Shown: positions 14,469-23,022, counted from the first letter of the stretch. The stretch: 39,172 bases of DNA from Hadesarchaea archaeon (GCA_029259185.1 JAPDJF010000053.1:1-39172); one strand, 5' to 3'. The notes: a model not told the origin generated them from the sequence alone. Numbers and translations: made by a program.

Positions 14469-15820
14469 TCCACCTCCAGAGCTCGCATCACTCTTAGGAT
14501 CTTCTCTTCCCCCAGCGGTTTTCCCTGAACCTGAATTCCAACTGGAATTCCGTTCACCTCTCCAGCTTTCACCACTCCAGCGCATGTTCCTGCGAGATTG
14601 GCCGGGATCGTGAGATAATCGTATGCGTACATCTCAAGGGGTGTGAGCCTCGTCCCGAGCTTGTGGGGAAGCTTGGGTACAGTCGGACCCACTATTGCAT
14701 CTACCTGTTTGAGAGCTAAACTGAGTTCCTTTCTTATTAGTGTCCTCACCTGAAGCGCTCGTTGGTAATACCTCCCTCTGTACTCTCTCCGGCTTATGTA
14801 GCTCCCAAGCATTATCCTTCTCAGAACTTCCTCACCACACACACTCTCGATGCGTTTTCCGTACTTTCTTCCGTCGTACTTTCGGGTAGCAGAGAAGAAC
14901 TCAACCGAAACTATTAGGTAATATGCGGAAAGTGCCTGCTCGATGTGGGGAAGGCGGATCTCCACGATCTCGGCTCCGAGGTCCTTTAGAAATTCCACTT
15001 TTTTTTCTATCACCCCTGTTATCCGTGGGTCAGTTAAATTTGAGAACTGGGGGCTGACCCCTATTCGCATTCCCTTCACCCCACCGTTTAACTCTCCATA
15101 GCTAACACGCTCGACATCCATCATCATTCCCTCTGCTTGGTTCTTCCCCGCGATGACTTCGAGTAGTAGAACAGATCCTGGGACATCGGGAGAGATAGGT
15201 CCTATCTGATCCAAGCTCATACCCAAGTCAATCAACCCTTGTCTGGGGACGAGCCCATAAGTGGGTTTCACCCCTATGACTCCGCAGTGACTGGCTGGGT
15301 TTCTGATGGATCCACCGGTGTCGGTGCCCAGAGCCAAGTCACACATCGCGGAAGCTACAGCTGCTGCGCTTCCACTGCTTGAGCCCCCCGGGATATAGCC
15401 AGGAGCAGCCGGATTGTCCGTGGGACCGAATGCACTCGTCTCTCCACTTGAGCCACATGCGAATTCGTCCATGTTCGTCATCCCTATGATGATTCCTCCT
15501 TCCCTCCGGATCCTTGTGATCACCTCAGCATCGTATGGACATACATAATCCTCAAGTGTTTTCGAAGCACATGTTGCTCGCAGACCTTTCACGTTGATGT
15601 TGGACTTCACAGCTATAGTGAGCCCCGCTAGCTTTCCAGCCTCACCGGCTTTTAGCATGCGGTCGACCTCGCCCGCTTCTTCCATCGCTTTCGAATTGAT
15701 CTCTAAAAACGCATTGAGCTTTCCGTTCAGTTTCCGAATGCGTTCCAACGCTAGTTCGACATTTTCTGTAGCAGAGAGTTCTCCGTTTCTGATAGCTTCA
15801 ATTTTTTCTAACGTGCCCAT
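14450..15820 (-). CDS. gatA: Asp/Glu-tRNA amidotransferase subunit A
   Basis: Glutaminase subunit of GatCAB, amidase-signature family. The catalytic Ser-cisSer-Lys triad is visible: K72 in AVKSNINVKG, the GGSSSGSAAAVA loop near 145-155 and the nucleophile S171 in DTGGSIRNPAS. 456 residues is slightly shorter than most bacterial GatA. It overlaps gatC by 13 bp and encloses the gatB Shine-Dalgarno site near its 3' end. Active-site conservation suggests it releases ammonia from glutamine and channels it to GatB. Confidence 0.97.
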   Translation of the reverse strand: MGTLEKIEAIRNGELSATENVELALERIRKLNGKLNAFLEINSKAMEEAGEVDRMLKAGEAGKLAGLTIAVKSNINVKGLRATCASKTLEDYVCPYDAEVITRIRREGGIIIGMTNMDEFACGSSGETSAFGPTDNPAAPGYIPGGSSSGSAAAVASAMCDLALGTDTGGSIRNPASHCGVIGVKPTYGLVPRQGLIDLGMSLDQIGPISPDVPGSVLLLEVIAGKNQAEGMMMDVERVSYGELNGGVKGMRIGVSPQFSNLTDPRITGVIEKKVEFLKDLGAEIVEIRLPHIEQALSAYYLIVSVEFFSATRKYDGRKYGKRIESVCGEEVLRRIMLGSYISRREYRGRYYQRALQVRTLIRKELSLALKQVDAIVGPTVPKLPHKLGTRLTPLEMYAYDYLTIPANLAGTCAGVVKAGEVNGIPVGIQVQGKPLGEEKILRVMRALEVESSKSG

Positions 15821-16077
15821 CTCGCCACCTCAACCCTCAATTTTCCGTCATCGTCGGAAGCGGGCATTATCGAAATGAAACATTTCCTGAATTCTCTACG
15901 TACTGAAGGAGGTGAAGGTTCACCGTCAGGACGCAATGGGTTTACAAGTTCCTGCCCGTAGTATGTCTCCTCTTCTACTGGGAGGGATTCGATCACGCGC
16001 GTGAAAACTCTTAGGATTTCTTCAGCGCTTCTTTCGATTTCTTTTGGATTGAGATCCTGATCCTTTGAATCTGACAT
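15808..16077 (-). CDS. gatC: Asp/Glu-tRNA amidotransferase subunit C
   Basis: 89 residues; GatC wraps around the GatA/GatB interface. The helical N-terminal half (LNPKEIERSAEEILRVFTRVIESLP) and the NPLRPDGEP segment match the family, and it directly precedes gatA. A TATA-like CTTAAGTTTTTG overlaps the V4R stop about 28 bp upstream of the ATG, so the gat genes may have their own near-leaderless promoter. The C-terminus (FRKCFISIMPASDDDGKLRVEVARWAR) is longer than in many bacterial GatC. Confidence 0.88.
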   Translation of the reverse strand: MSDSKDQDLNPKEIERSAEEILRVFTRVIESLPVEEETYYGQELVNPLRPDGEPSPPSVRREFRKCFISIMPASDDDGKLRVEVARWAR

Positions 16078-16109
16078 GGAAAACCGTTTGAAGTCACGTA
16101 TGCAAAAAC

Positions 16110-16619
16110 TTAAGATTTGGGGGTAACTAGAAAGTCACAATGTTCATCCCCCTGGGAGAGACAGTGAATCTCCTCGGCCACGAATTCTCTCTTCACGAAC
16201 TCTTCGGTTACTCCTGCTATGAAACCAGCCATGTAGTAGCAAACCTTCATCCCCGTCCTTCCCATCTGTTTAGCGAGAAAGGTGCCATTCTTGAACCTCA
16301 GGATTCTCTTTCCGTTCTCCTTCAAGAATTCGATTTCCCCCGCACCGCTACAGGTGAAAAATGCGTTTGAATACTGCACCTTCTCCCGTATATCCTTATT
16401 CTCTAAGTGGAACTCCTCGGTCAACCACTTGCCGGCCCTTCTCCCGCAGTCTATTCCTATCTCATAGAGGAGGGAAAATGGGAGACCAGTCCGTATGTCT
16501 CTGGGGATCACATCTTGAATTTTCTTCCCCATACTCAACATGCAACAAAACCACATCTCGAATGCCTTTCTCCAGTTCCTTCCAAGAAACTCTTCTATCT
16601 CCTTCCTAGCCTTCTCCAT
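16110..16619 (-). CDS. V4R-domain (4-vinyl reductase-like) small-molecule-binding protein
   Basis: 169 residues. The second half (about 100-169) carries the V4R signature: a C-x3-AGFIAGV..E segment, then EFVAEEIHCLSQGDEHCDFLV with paired cysteines. V4R domains bind small hydrophobic or aromatic ligands and occur in chlorophyll and hydrocarbon metabolism and in regulators; archaeal stand-alone members are uncharacterised. A TATA-like CTTAATATTTTGG lies about 25 bp upstream, implying its own leaderless promoter. It sits between cobY and gatC on the same strand, but no functional link is evident. Confidence 0.85.
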   Translation of the reverse strand: MEKARKEIEEFLGRNWRKAFEMWFCCMLSMGKKIQDVIPRDIRTGLPFSLLYEIGIDCGRRAGKWLTEEFHLENKDIREKVQYSNAFFTCSGAGEIEFLKENGKRILRFKNGTFLAKQMGRTGMKVCYYMAGFIAGVTEEFVKREFVAEEIHCLSQGDEHCDFLVTPKS

Positions 16620-16673
16620 CTTTTCTTTTCAACTCACCAAAATATTAAGCTTGACTTCAGGGGATATGGGGGC

Positions 16674-17285
16674 CTAGGAGGGGTCCCTAGCCAGCCGTTC
16701 AGCGATTTTGAGATCGGCGCTCCTGTTCACATTCACAAGCCTTCTAACTTCCTTGCATATGAGAACTTCCTGTTCGATCCAAGGGTCGTCTACCTTTCTC
16801 CCGTCGATGATGTTGATCCCCACTGGAACAAAGCGTTCGCTCCCGATCTCAAAAAAGTACTGGGGTTTCAATCCAATTCTTTCATAAAGCCTGAACGGAA
16901 CGACCACGGTTAACGCAGGTTTCGTGCACCGCTCATAATACTTCACAACTTCATCGACTATGTCGGCTGTAAGGAGGGGCAGATCTGCCGAGACCACGAG
17001 CACCGGCAAAACAAAACCAAGCTTCTGGATCGCATAGCGCATGTCGGAATGATATCCTTCACCAGGAGTTCTAATGACTTCTAACGACATTTTTCTAACG
17101 ACCTCCTCGGTAAGAGGTGTGGCTTCGCTGACTGCTACAGCTATTTTTCTTACACGCTTGGAGTGCCGAAGGGCCTCGATAACACTCTCGATCATGGTTT
17201 TTCCACCCACCTTTAGCAAAGGTTTCTCACCCACACCTAGGCGTTCAGCCCTTCCTCCGGCCATCACGATTGCCGCTATGCCCAT
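16674..17285 (-). CDS. cobY: Adenosylcobinamide-phosphate guanylyltransferase (CobY type)
   Basis: Archaeal replacement for CobU: transfers GMP from GTP to adenosylcobinamide phosphate, giving AdoCbi-GDP. 203 residues with the nucleotidyltransferase opening IVMAGGRAERLGVGEKPLLKVGGKTMIE and a VSADLPLL metal-site loop at about residues 97-104. Overlaps cobS by 10 bp and closes the cobD-cbiB-cobT-cobZ-cobS-cobY operon, a context that supports the specific assignment over a generic MobA-like transferase. Confidence 0.92.
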   Translation of the reverse strand: MGIAAIVMAGGRAERLGVGEKPLLKVGGKTMIESVIEALRHSKRVRKIAVAVSEATPLTEEVVRKMSLEVIRTPGEGYHSDMRYAIQKLGFVLPVLVVSADLPLLTADIVDEVVKYYERCTKPALTVVVPFRLYERIGLKPQYFFEIGSERFVPVGINIIDGRKVDDPWIEQEVLICKEVRRLVNVNRSADLKIAERLARDPS

Positions 17286-18034
17286 CCGGCCCCCACCAAT
17301 ACCCCCACGATGTTAATCGTTCTAGTTATCTCATTAGTCGCACCTAGGACATCCCCAGTCACGCCACCGAGTCGTCGGTGGGCGATCGATGTAAGGATGA
17401 GAGACGACACAACCGTAGTGAGCACCATGATTAGCCCGAGGGATCGAAGGAGAAGTGAGGAAAGAATGGTGGAGATCGAGAATGCGACCAAGAGACGATA
17501 TGAGCCAGAGGGGCCGTGCATAGCATTGATGAAGTAAGTGTTCACCCCCGGACGTGCAGACCTACCAGCCGCGGCCATGACTATCATCGAAAATTTGGCT
17601 AGAGTCTCCGCGACTATCAAGGTTGGGATTATACGGGAAACGTTGAGTTCAGCAACAGAGGATGCCGTTGCCAGTAACAAGAGTGATCCCAGCATAACAC
17701 CACCTGTGCCGATCCTCGGGTCATGCATGGCTTCGAGCCTCTGCTCTGGAGAACCGCAAACTATGAGGGCATCACCGAAGTCCAGAAGACCATCGAGGTG
17801 GTGAAACCCGCTCAACACATAGATGAACCCGGTCACCAACACCCCTGTGACTAGAGGTGGAACGGAGTGCAAAATCACCCATCCGAACGCTCCAGCGAGG
17901 AGACCGATGAGGGCTCCAACCACAGGGAAAAAATACATATTTTTCGCCGTCTTCTCCAATCCTTGGGGCCCCCCTCCAACAGGGAAAATGGTGAGAAATC
18001 TTAGAACGTTTTTGAATCCATCCACGGCTTCCAT
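17276..18034 (-). CDS. cobS: Adenosylcobinamide-GDP ribazoletransferase (cobalamin synthase)
   Basis: Integral membrane enzyme joining AdoCbi-GDP to alpha-ribazole(-phosphate). 252 residues with about six hydrophobic helices. The family signature is clear: FLTIFPVGG near the N-terminus, then GFHHLDGLLDFGDAL followed by R-rich HDPRIGTGG. Four bases separate it from cobZ and it overlaps cobY, as expected for enzymes acting in sequence. Confidence 0.96.
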   Translation of the reverse strand: MEAVDGFKNVLRFLTIFPVGGGPQGLEKTAKNMYFFPVVGALIGLLAGAFGWVILHSVPPLVTGVLVTGFIYVLSGFHHLDGLLDFGDALIVCGSPEQRLEAMHDPRIGTGGVMLGSLLLLATASSVAELNVSRIIPTLIVAETLAKFSMIVMAAAGRSARPGVNTYFINAMHGPSGSYRLLVAFSISTILSSLLLRSLGLIMVLTTVVSSLILTSIAHRRLGGVTGDVLGATNEITRTINIVGVLVGAGWA

Positions 18035-18038
18035 CTTA

Positions 18039-18446
18039 TCACCCGTTCATCGCCCGCGCGTACATACGGGAAGATACCCCCCCGATAAGTCCTCCGATGA
18101 TATCATCCATCACTGGACCCAATTTTTTGAGCACACCCGGTTTGGCCCGATCAAACCTCATGTACTCGAAGATCCCATTGGTACCCCCTACATAATTGGC
18201 TATCGTCATGCCGAGCACCTCATCGGCCACAAAACTTCTTGGATCCTTTTTGAATTCAGATTTAGACATCCCGGGAATACCTCCCCGCTTGCCGCATTCT
18301 TCCAATTTTATTCCGGCTACTAAGAGGGCAGACACGTTTACGTCTGAGAGAGCTTTGCATAATTCTTTGTGGACCAGTTCAGCGGCTTTTTCTTTAGTCG
18401 CCACACCTGGGTGAGGCACATAGAGTTCCAAAACAGTGGCTACCAA
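18039..18446 (-). CDS. cobZ: CobZ-like alpha-ribazole phosphatase (PgpA fold)
   Basis: Removes the 5'-phosphate from alpha-ribazole-5'-P or adenosylcobalamin-5'-P; archaeal CobZ replaces bacterial CobC and belongs to the PgpA fold. Family features: ELYVPHPGV, FVADEVLGMTIANYVGGTNG and the C-terminal VMDDIIGGLIGGVSSRMYAR. The interval given starts at TTG 18446, but homology extends upstream (HVLEALTEELERRGISLSDLVAT) to an AGAGG-preceded ATG at 18502 that is out of frame because of a T run at 18496-18499. Sequencing error, frameshift or a non-AUG start are all possible. Confidence 0.82.
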   Translation of the reverse strand: MVATVLELYVPHPGVATKEKAAELVHKELCKALSDVNVSALLVAGIKLEECGKRGGIPGMSKSEFKKDPRSFVADEVLGMTIANYVGGTNGIFEYMRFDRAKPGVLKKLGPVMDDIIGGLIGGVSSRMYARAMNG

Positions 18447-18511
18447 ATCAGAAAGAGAGATCCCCCTCCGCTCCAGTTCTTCAGTTAATGCCTCTAAAAC
18501 ATGGGTTCCTC

Positions 18512-19606
18512 TTACGCTCGTCTAAGCAACCTCCTGTAATTCTTCTCCACTTCTTTCATCAGCATCGCACACGTAATTCTCCCCCTCGTTTTCAAGATGG
18601 CTGACACCGCTGTCCCCCCTGCTCCAACGCCCTCTTTCACGACACCGGCCTCGTATGCTCTCAATCCATCCAATTCAGAACCGCTGAAGTCCAGATTGGC
18701 GGCGAGAATGGGAACGTCTGCTATTTGGGTGATTATCCCCTTCAAGTCCGCTGTTCTATCTTCTGTTATCCATCTTGTAGTCGCTATCGCTAGATTCCTG
18801 AGAACGTGTGGTCTCAGAGTCTTGATCACAGACAGCACCGCACCCATCTGAGTACCTCCTGCTAGCATAACAGGGATTTCTTGAGCAGCACCTATGGCCA
18901 CCCCTGCTACGGCTGGTATCATTGGATCTCCAACACAAGCTACAGCTCTGGAGGGATCCTCTTTCAGCTCCCCGAACCTCACGCCAGCAGCACGCATTCC
19001 TTGTTCAACCGTTTTCACCTTTAAGTCGTGCGGATTCCTGGGCATGCTGCTACTTACCTTTCTGCGGGCATCGATACCCATTCCCATCATTACCCCCAAT
19101 GCTGTCGTCGTCCCCCCCGGTATGCTCTCTCCGATCACCAAATAATCTGCACACTTAGCAAAGTTCCGTCCGCATATCTCAGCTCTCTCCAACACCTCCC
19201 CCACGTTTTCCACAGCTTTCCCCGTGCGGATATCTTTTCCCGGGGTCCCGCCGAGATCAATAAACGGTGTGTGGGGCTTGATCCTCGCCCCCCCAACCAC
19301 TACGAAGGTTGGAATGTTTGTCAGCTCCAACACCGACATCGTGATCAAGGCTGGAGTCGGAATCCCATCTGGGGTTATAGGAACCCCTTCCATACACCTG
19401 CATCTACCATGTAACAGCAGCTCTACATCCGCAGCTGGGGTGTAATCCGTGATCTCAGGAGTTTTTCCAGCGGCGGAAATTTTTGGGATCTTCGCCGTTT
19501 CCGTGGTTCCGATCGCACATATAAAGATCGGGCTCTTCCCCATGAGTCTGCCTATCCACTCTTTACCCTTTGGCTCGTTGTGAACAACAATTACGTCGTC
19601 GGTCAT
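18512..19606 (-). CDS. cobT: Nicotinate-nucleotide:5,6-dimethylbenzimidazole-type phosphoribosyltransferase (archaeal CobT)
   Basis: Activates the lower-ligand base by transferring ribose-phosphate from nicotinate mononucleotide. About 364 residues of the archaeal CobT family: IGTTETAKIPKISAAG, VGGARIKPHTPFIDLGG, VIGESIPGGTTTALGVMMGMG, and MLAGGTQMGAVL. ATG 19606 is chosen over an upstream GTG because it forms a TGATG overlap with the cbiB stop and has GGAGG eight bases upstream. Which base it activates cannot be read from the sequence. Confidence 0.93.
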   Translation of the reverse strand: MTDDVIVVHNEPKGKEWIGRLMGKSPIFICAIGTTETAKIPKISAAGKTPEITDYTPAADVELLLHGRCRCMEGVPITPDGIPTPALITMSVLELTNIPTFVVVGGARIKPHTPFIDLGGTPGKDIRTGKAVENVGEVLERAEICGRNFAKCADYLVIGESIPGGTTTALGVMMGMGIDARRKVSSSMPRNPHDLKVKTVEQGMRAAGVRFGELKEDPSRAVACVGDPMIPAVAGVAIGAAQEIPVMLAGGTQMGAVLSVIKTLRPHVLRNLAIATTRWITEDRTADLKGIITQIADVPILAANLDFSGSELDGLRAYEAGVVKEGVGAGGTAVSAILKTRGRITCAMLMKEVEKNYRRLLRRA

Positions 19607-20553
19607 CAAGTATTCCTCCACAGACAGAGGGGAGTTACTACGATTGTCAAGAACAAAATAACGGAAAGCATCATTATTTGCAAAGCTTGAATCACGTGTT
19701 TACAATCCGTCTCCCCTCCGTCTCCTAGAACGTAATGTCCCGGTTTTTCCAATCGGACACCTAGGGCTCCAGCCATCGCAGACATTGGCCACCCAGCGTT
19801 CACACTTTCCGTCTTGCTCCTATCCCTTCTCAGGATCCTCCACGAATTTCTGCTGTTTTTCCCCACCAGCGAGGCCGAGATCACTATTAAATATGCTGTC
19901 AGGCGAGCGGGGATGAAATTCAGGAGGGTGTCGAGCTTCGCGGAAAACCACCCGATATGGACGTGCTTGGGATCCTTGTAGCCGATCATGGAATCTAGGG
20001 TGTTAACCACCCGGAATACAACCGCTCCCGGGACTCCAAAAAGGGCAAAATAAAAAAGTGGAGATGTTACCCCATCCACCGTACTTTCCGCCACACATTC
20101 TACTGTCGCTGATAACATCAGTCCCTGATCGAGTCCAGATGTATCCCTCCGAACGATCCGGGAGAGATGTTTGCGTGCTCTCTGGACATCACCATTTCTA
20201 AGGAAAGCTATCACTCTGAGAGAAGCGTCTTTCATGCTCTTTACAGCGAATGTAAGTTTCAAGAGAATTGCCGAAACGAGGATACACGTAGGCAGGGGGA
20301 GGTGCCGCTGGATCAGCAGGAGAACTACATAGACGGGGATCAAGAAAATGCAAATCACTGATATCGCAAACAGGGCTCCCTTTATCTTCTCGACTTTGGG
20401 ATTCTCCGCTCGAAAGCTGGGTTCCAAGATCCCTATCAGCTTTCCCATCCAAGCCGTGGGGTGAAATTTGTTCGGAGGATCACCAAGTAAATAATCCATC
20501 AGCACCGCCAGACCAATTATGGCGATCGAAACTGTGACCCCCTGAAGATTCAT
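19606..20553 (-). CDS. cbiB: Adenosylcobinamide-phosphate synthase CbiB
   Basis: Membrane enzyme condensing adenosylcobyric acid with aminopropanol phosphate (or equivalent). 315 residues, four to five hydrophobic helices, with MDYLLGDPPNKFHPTAWMGKLI at the N-terminus, AESTVDGVTSPLFYFALFGVPGAVVFRVVNTLDSM in the middle and NAGWPMSAMAGALGVRLEK-PGHYVLG near the end; all are CbiB hallmarks. Start ATG overlaps the cobD stop by four bases. Confidence 0.96.
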   Translation of the reverse strand: MNLQGVTVSIAIIGLAVLMDYLLGDPPNKFHPTAWMGKLIGILEPSFRAENPKVEKIKGALFAISVICIFLIPVYVVLLLIQRHLPLPTCILVSAILLKLTFAVKSMKDASLRVIAFLRNGDVQRARKHLSRIVRRDTSGLDQGLMLSATVECVAESTVDGVTSPLFYFALFGVPGAVVFRVVNTLDSMIGYKDPKHVHIGWFSAKLDTLLNFIPARLTAYLIVISASLVGKNSRNSWRILRRDRSKTESVNAGWPMSAMAGALGVRLEKPGHYVLGDGGETDCKHVIQALQIMMLSVILFLTIVVTPLCLWRNT

Positions 20554-22022
20554 TTTTCACGCCCTTCCAAAATTTTTAGCCGGATACCGATCAATTTCTT
20601 CCTCGAAATTTTCTCTAACGGTTCTGCGATTTTAAGGAGCTCTTCAAGTATTTGCCTCGCTACCTCAGGCTGGTGAACCCACCAGCAGTTTTGGCAGCTC
20701 CAAACAACCCCACTACCGCTTTTTACCCACTCTCCACCTGTTGATTTCTCCTTACACGGGTAGAAGGGGCAAAAGCACCACGTACAATCCTGCCCATCAA
20801 AGTGACACGGATAATATTTGCACGCTCTGTTCTCCCCTAAAACCCGGCCAGCTTTAAGAACTTCGTTGATGTGCCTCTTGGTCCACCTTTCGCTTTTTAA
20901 AATCGCCCCCAAGGCCTTGAGGAGCCTTGCATTCTCTTTACGCCTGCGAACGGCTATTCTAACAAAATATTCATCAAGCCCCCTAAACGGGCTACAATCC
21001 CTTATTAGGATACCGTATCTAAGGAGTTCCTTCTTCAGCTGAGTAGCCGTCATACCGGTACCTCGGATATCCAGAAGTAGGAAATTAGTATCACTCGGAA
21101 ACACCCGAAGGTGCTTGAATTTAGTAAACCCCCTAGATAGATACTCTCTTTCCCTAACGATCAGCTGCCGGGCTCTAACCATGTATTCATCATCACCTAA
21201 TGCTGCCACCGCGGCGATTTGGGCGAGAACATTAACATTCCAAGGAGTCTTAGCCCTGTGAAGTAACTCGATCATCTCCTCGCAACCAGCACCATACCCA
21301 ACTCTGAGTCCGGGTAGCCCAAAGGTTTTGGTTAGGGATCTTAAGACAAAGAGGTTGGGGTGTGCCCGCACATCTCTTATGAGCGTGAATCGCTCATTAC
21401 CGTTGACAAAATCCATGAAGCTCTCATCGATGAAAACTAGGATATTTCTTTGGCTGGCTTCCTTGACTATTTTCAGCATGTCTTTTCTCTTGATGAGCTG
21501 ACCCGTGGGATTGTTTGGATTGCAAAAAAACAAGATTTTTGTCCTTTTCCTAAATTGGCCCACGACTTCATCCGCTTTAATACAAAAGCCGGCTGGATCT
21601 AACTTCAGAAAATTTATCTTTCCTCCAGCTTTTCTTACGGCGATCTCGTACTCTCCAAACGTGGGCGCAGGTATGAGGGCCTCATCCCCCCTCTCGATGA
21701 AAACTTCAGCGAATAACCGTATGAGTTCGGTCGAACCATTCCCTATTATGATGTTCCCAGTGCTTATGCCCAGCTTTCGGGCGATTATAAGTCTCAGTGG
21801 AAACGAGGCTGGGTCCGGATAGAAAGAAATTTGTTTGAGGTTGTCCCTGAGGGCTACCAGTGCTTTTGGGGATGGACCGAGCGGATTTGTGTTTGCGCTG
21901 AAATCAAGTATCTCCTCCGGTTTCTTTCTTTCCGTCCTAGCTACCTCCAACACCTCTCCGCCGTGCTTGCAGGGCTCCAGCGTCGGGATTTCCCTTCGGG
22001 CCAATTTTATGAGAGATCCCAT
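20550..22022 (-). CDS. cobD: Threonine-phosphate decarboxylase CobD with C-terminal cysteine-rich domain
   Basis: PLP enzyme of the aminotransferase class I/II fold that makes aminopropanol phosphate for the nucleotide loop. The PLP lysine is K232 in SLTKTFGLPGLRVG, with NPNNPTG at 168-174 and IDESF near 198-202. After residue 380 comes an extra domain of about 110 residues with eight cysteines (C401, C406, C413, C416, C418, C423, C443, C446). A similar Cys-rich extension in Methanosarcina CobD is associated with threonine kinase activity and an Fe-S centre, so this could be bifunctional. A GGAGG site precedes the ATG. It heads the operon, divergent from btuF. Confidence 0.93.
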   Translation of the reverse strand: MGSLIKLARREIPTLEPCKHGGEVLEVARTERKKPEEILDFSANTNPLGPSPKALVALRDNLKQISFYPDPASFPLRLIIARKLGISTGNIIIGNGSTELIRLFAEVFIERGDEALIPAPTFGEYEIAVRKAGGKINFLKLDPAGFCIKADEVVGQFRKRTKILFFCNPNNPTGQLIKRKDMLKIVKEASQRNILVFIDESFMDFVNGNERFTLIRDVRAHPNLFVLRSLTKTFGLPGLRVGYGAGCEEMIELLHRAKTPWNVNVLAQIAAVAALGDDEYMVRARQLIVREREYLSRGFTKFKHLRVFPSDTNFLLLDIRGTGMTATQLKKELLRYGILIRDCSPFRGLDEYFVRIAVRRRKENARLLKALGAILKSERWTKRHINEVLKAGRVLGENRACKYYPCHFDGQDCTWCFCPFYPCKEKSTGGEWVKSGSGVVWSCQNCWWVHQPEVARQILEELLKIAEPLEKISRKKLIGIRLKILEGREK

Positions 22023-22048
22023 TCCATTCTCCTCCCTATACCCCTCCG

Positions 22049-22083
22049 ATATATTTAAATATTGGATGGACTATCCATCCAAT
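22049..22083. promoter_or_regulatory. Divergent cobD/btuF promoter with inverted-repeat operator
   Basis: A palindromic TATA block ATATTTAAATAT (22051-22062) lies about 26 bp before the btuF ATG and 34 bp before the cobD ATG. Directly after it is a perfect inverted repeat, ATTGGATGGA (22061-22070), CTA, TCCATCCAAT (22074-22083), whose right arm includes the first bases of the btuF start codon. A repressor bound here would cover both transcription start regions; on a leaderless btuF mRNA the right half would also be the 5' end. A B12-responsive regulator is a reasonable guess. Confidence 0.7.
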
Positions 22084-23011
22084 GATGAAAAAGGAACACC
22101 GAATGTTTATAGCACTCGCTTTAGTCTTAGTCTCCCTGCTTCTGATCGGCATAGGGATAACTGTAAAACCAATAGAGACTTCCGAATACCCAATGACAGT
22201 TGTGGACCAGATGGGAAGAACCGTATCTTTGCCGAAAGAACCTGAAAACATAATCTCGCTTGCTCCATCCAATACTGAGATTTTGTTTGCGTTGGGACTG
22301 GGTGACAAAGTTATAGGAGTAACGACATATTGCGATTACCCTCCCGAAGCTACGGAGAAGGAGAAAATCGGTGGCTTTTCAACAGTTGATGTGGAAAAAG
22401 TAGTCTCACTGCATCCGGATTTAGTCGTGGCCACAGGTGGGGTACAGACCAAATTCGTAGAACAGCTCGAGGACTTAGGCGTTTCCGTCATCGTTTTGGA
22501 TCCCGAAAACTTGGATGAAATCTTGGAAGGAATTGAGTTGGTAGGCAAGGTCACAGGTGTAGAGGACAGAGCAAGAGAACTCGTGGACAACATGCAGCAG
22601 AGGATAGAGTACATTACTTCCAAAACCGAAGATCTCTCAACCCGACCGAAAGTCTTCTACGTCACGTGGCACGATCCATTGTGGACGGCTGGTCGGGACA
22701 CATTCCAAGATGCCATTATAACCCTAGCTGGTGGAAATAACATCGCCTCTGATACCGAGGGGTACTTCGTCTACGATCCCGAGATGCTGGTGACCCAAGA
22801 CCCGGATGTGATCATCCTCGGTGCACATGGCATAACCCCTGCCGACATGGAATCGCTGTCCTGGTGGTCTGAATTAAAAGCTGTTAAAGAAAACAGGGTA
22901 TACACCATCGACCCTGATATTACAAGCAGGCCTGGTCCTCGAGTGGTCGAGGCCTTAGAGCAGGTGGCCCAATTCCTCCATCCTGAACTCTTTCAACTCG
23001 CAACAGCCTAG
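22082..23011 (+). CDS. btuF: Corrinoid-binding protein of ABC importer (BtuF-like)
   Basis: 309 residues. One N-terminal hydrophobic helix (about 8-27) without a lipobox cysteine anchors it outside the membrane. The mature part is a class III periplasmic-binding fold: VVDQMGRTVSLP, then IISLAPSNTEILFALGLGDKVIGVTTYCDYPPEA, and two lobes joined by a helix (VEQLEDLGVSVIVLD). Cobalamin specificity rests on the adjacent B12 genes, since haem and siderophore binders look alike. Probably leaderless, with an operator over the start. Confidence 0.9.
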   Translation: MMKKEHRMFIALALVLVSLLLIGIGITVKPIETSEYPMTVVDQMGRTVSLPKEPENIISLAPSNTEILFALGLGDKVIGVTTYCDYPPEATEKEKIGGFSTVDVEKVVSLHPDLVVATGGVQTKFVEQLEDLGVSVIVLDPENLDEILEGIELVGKVTGVEDRARELVDNMQQRIEYITSKTEDLSTRPKVFYVTWHDPLWTAGRDTFQDAIITLAGGNNIASDTEGYFVYDPEMLVTQDPDVIILGAHGITPADMESLSWWSELKAVKENRVYTIDPDITSRPGPRVVEALEQVAQFLHPELFQLATA

Positions 23012-23022
23012 GGTGCAAGGAT

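Noticed and set aside
14468-14585. Long gatB start at ATG 14585
   Set aside because: The 39 added residues (Ser/Gly/Arg-rich) come from reading gatA in another frame, have no GatB-like character, and the ribosome site points to about 14468.
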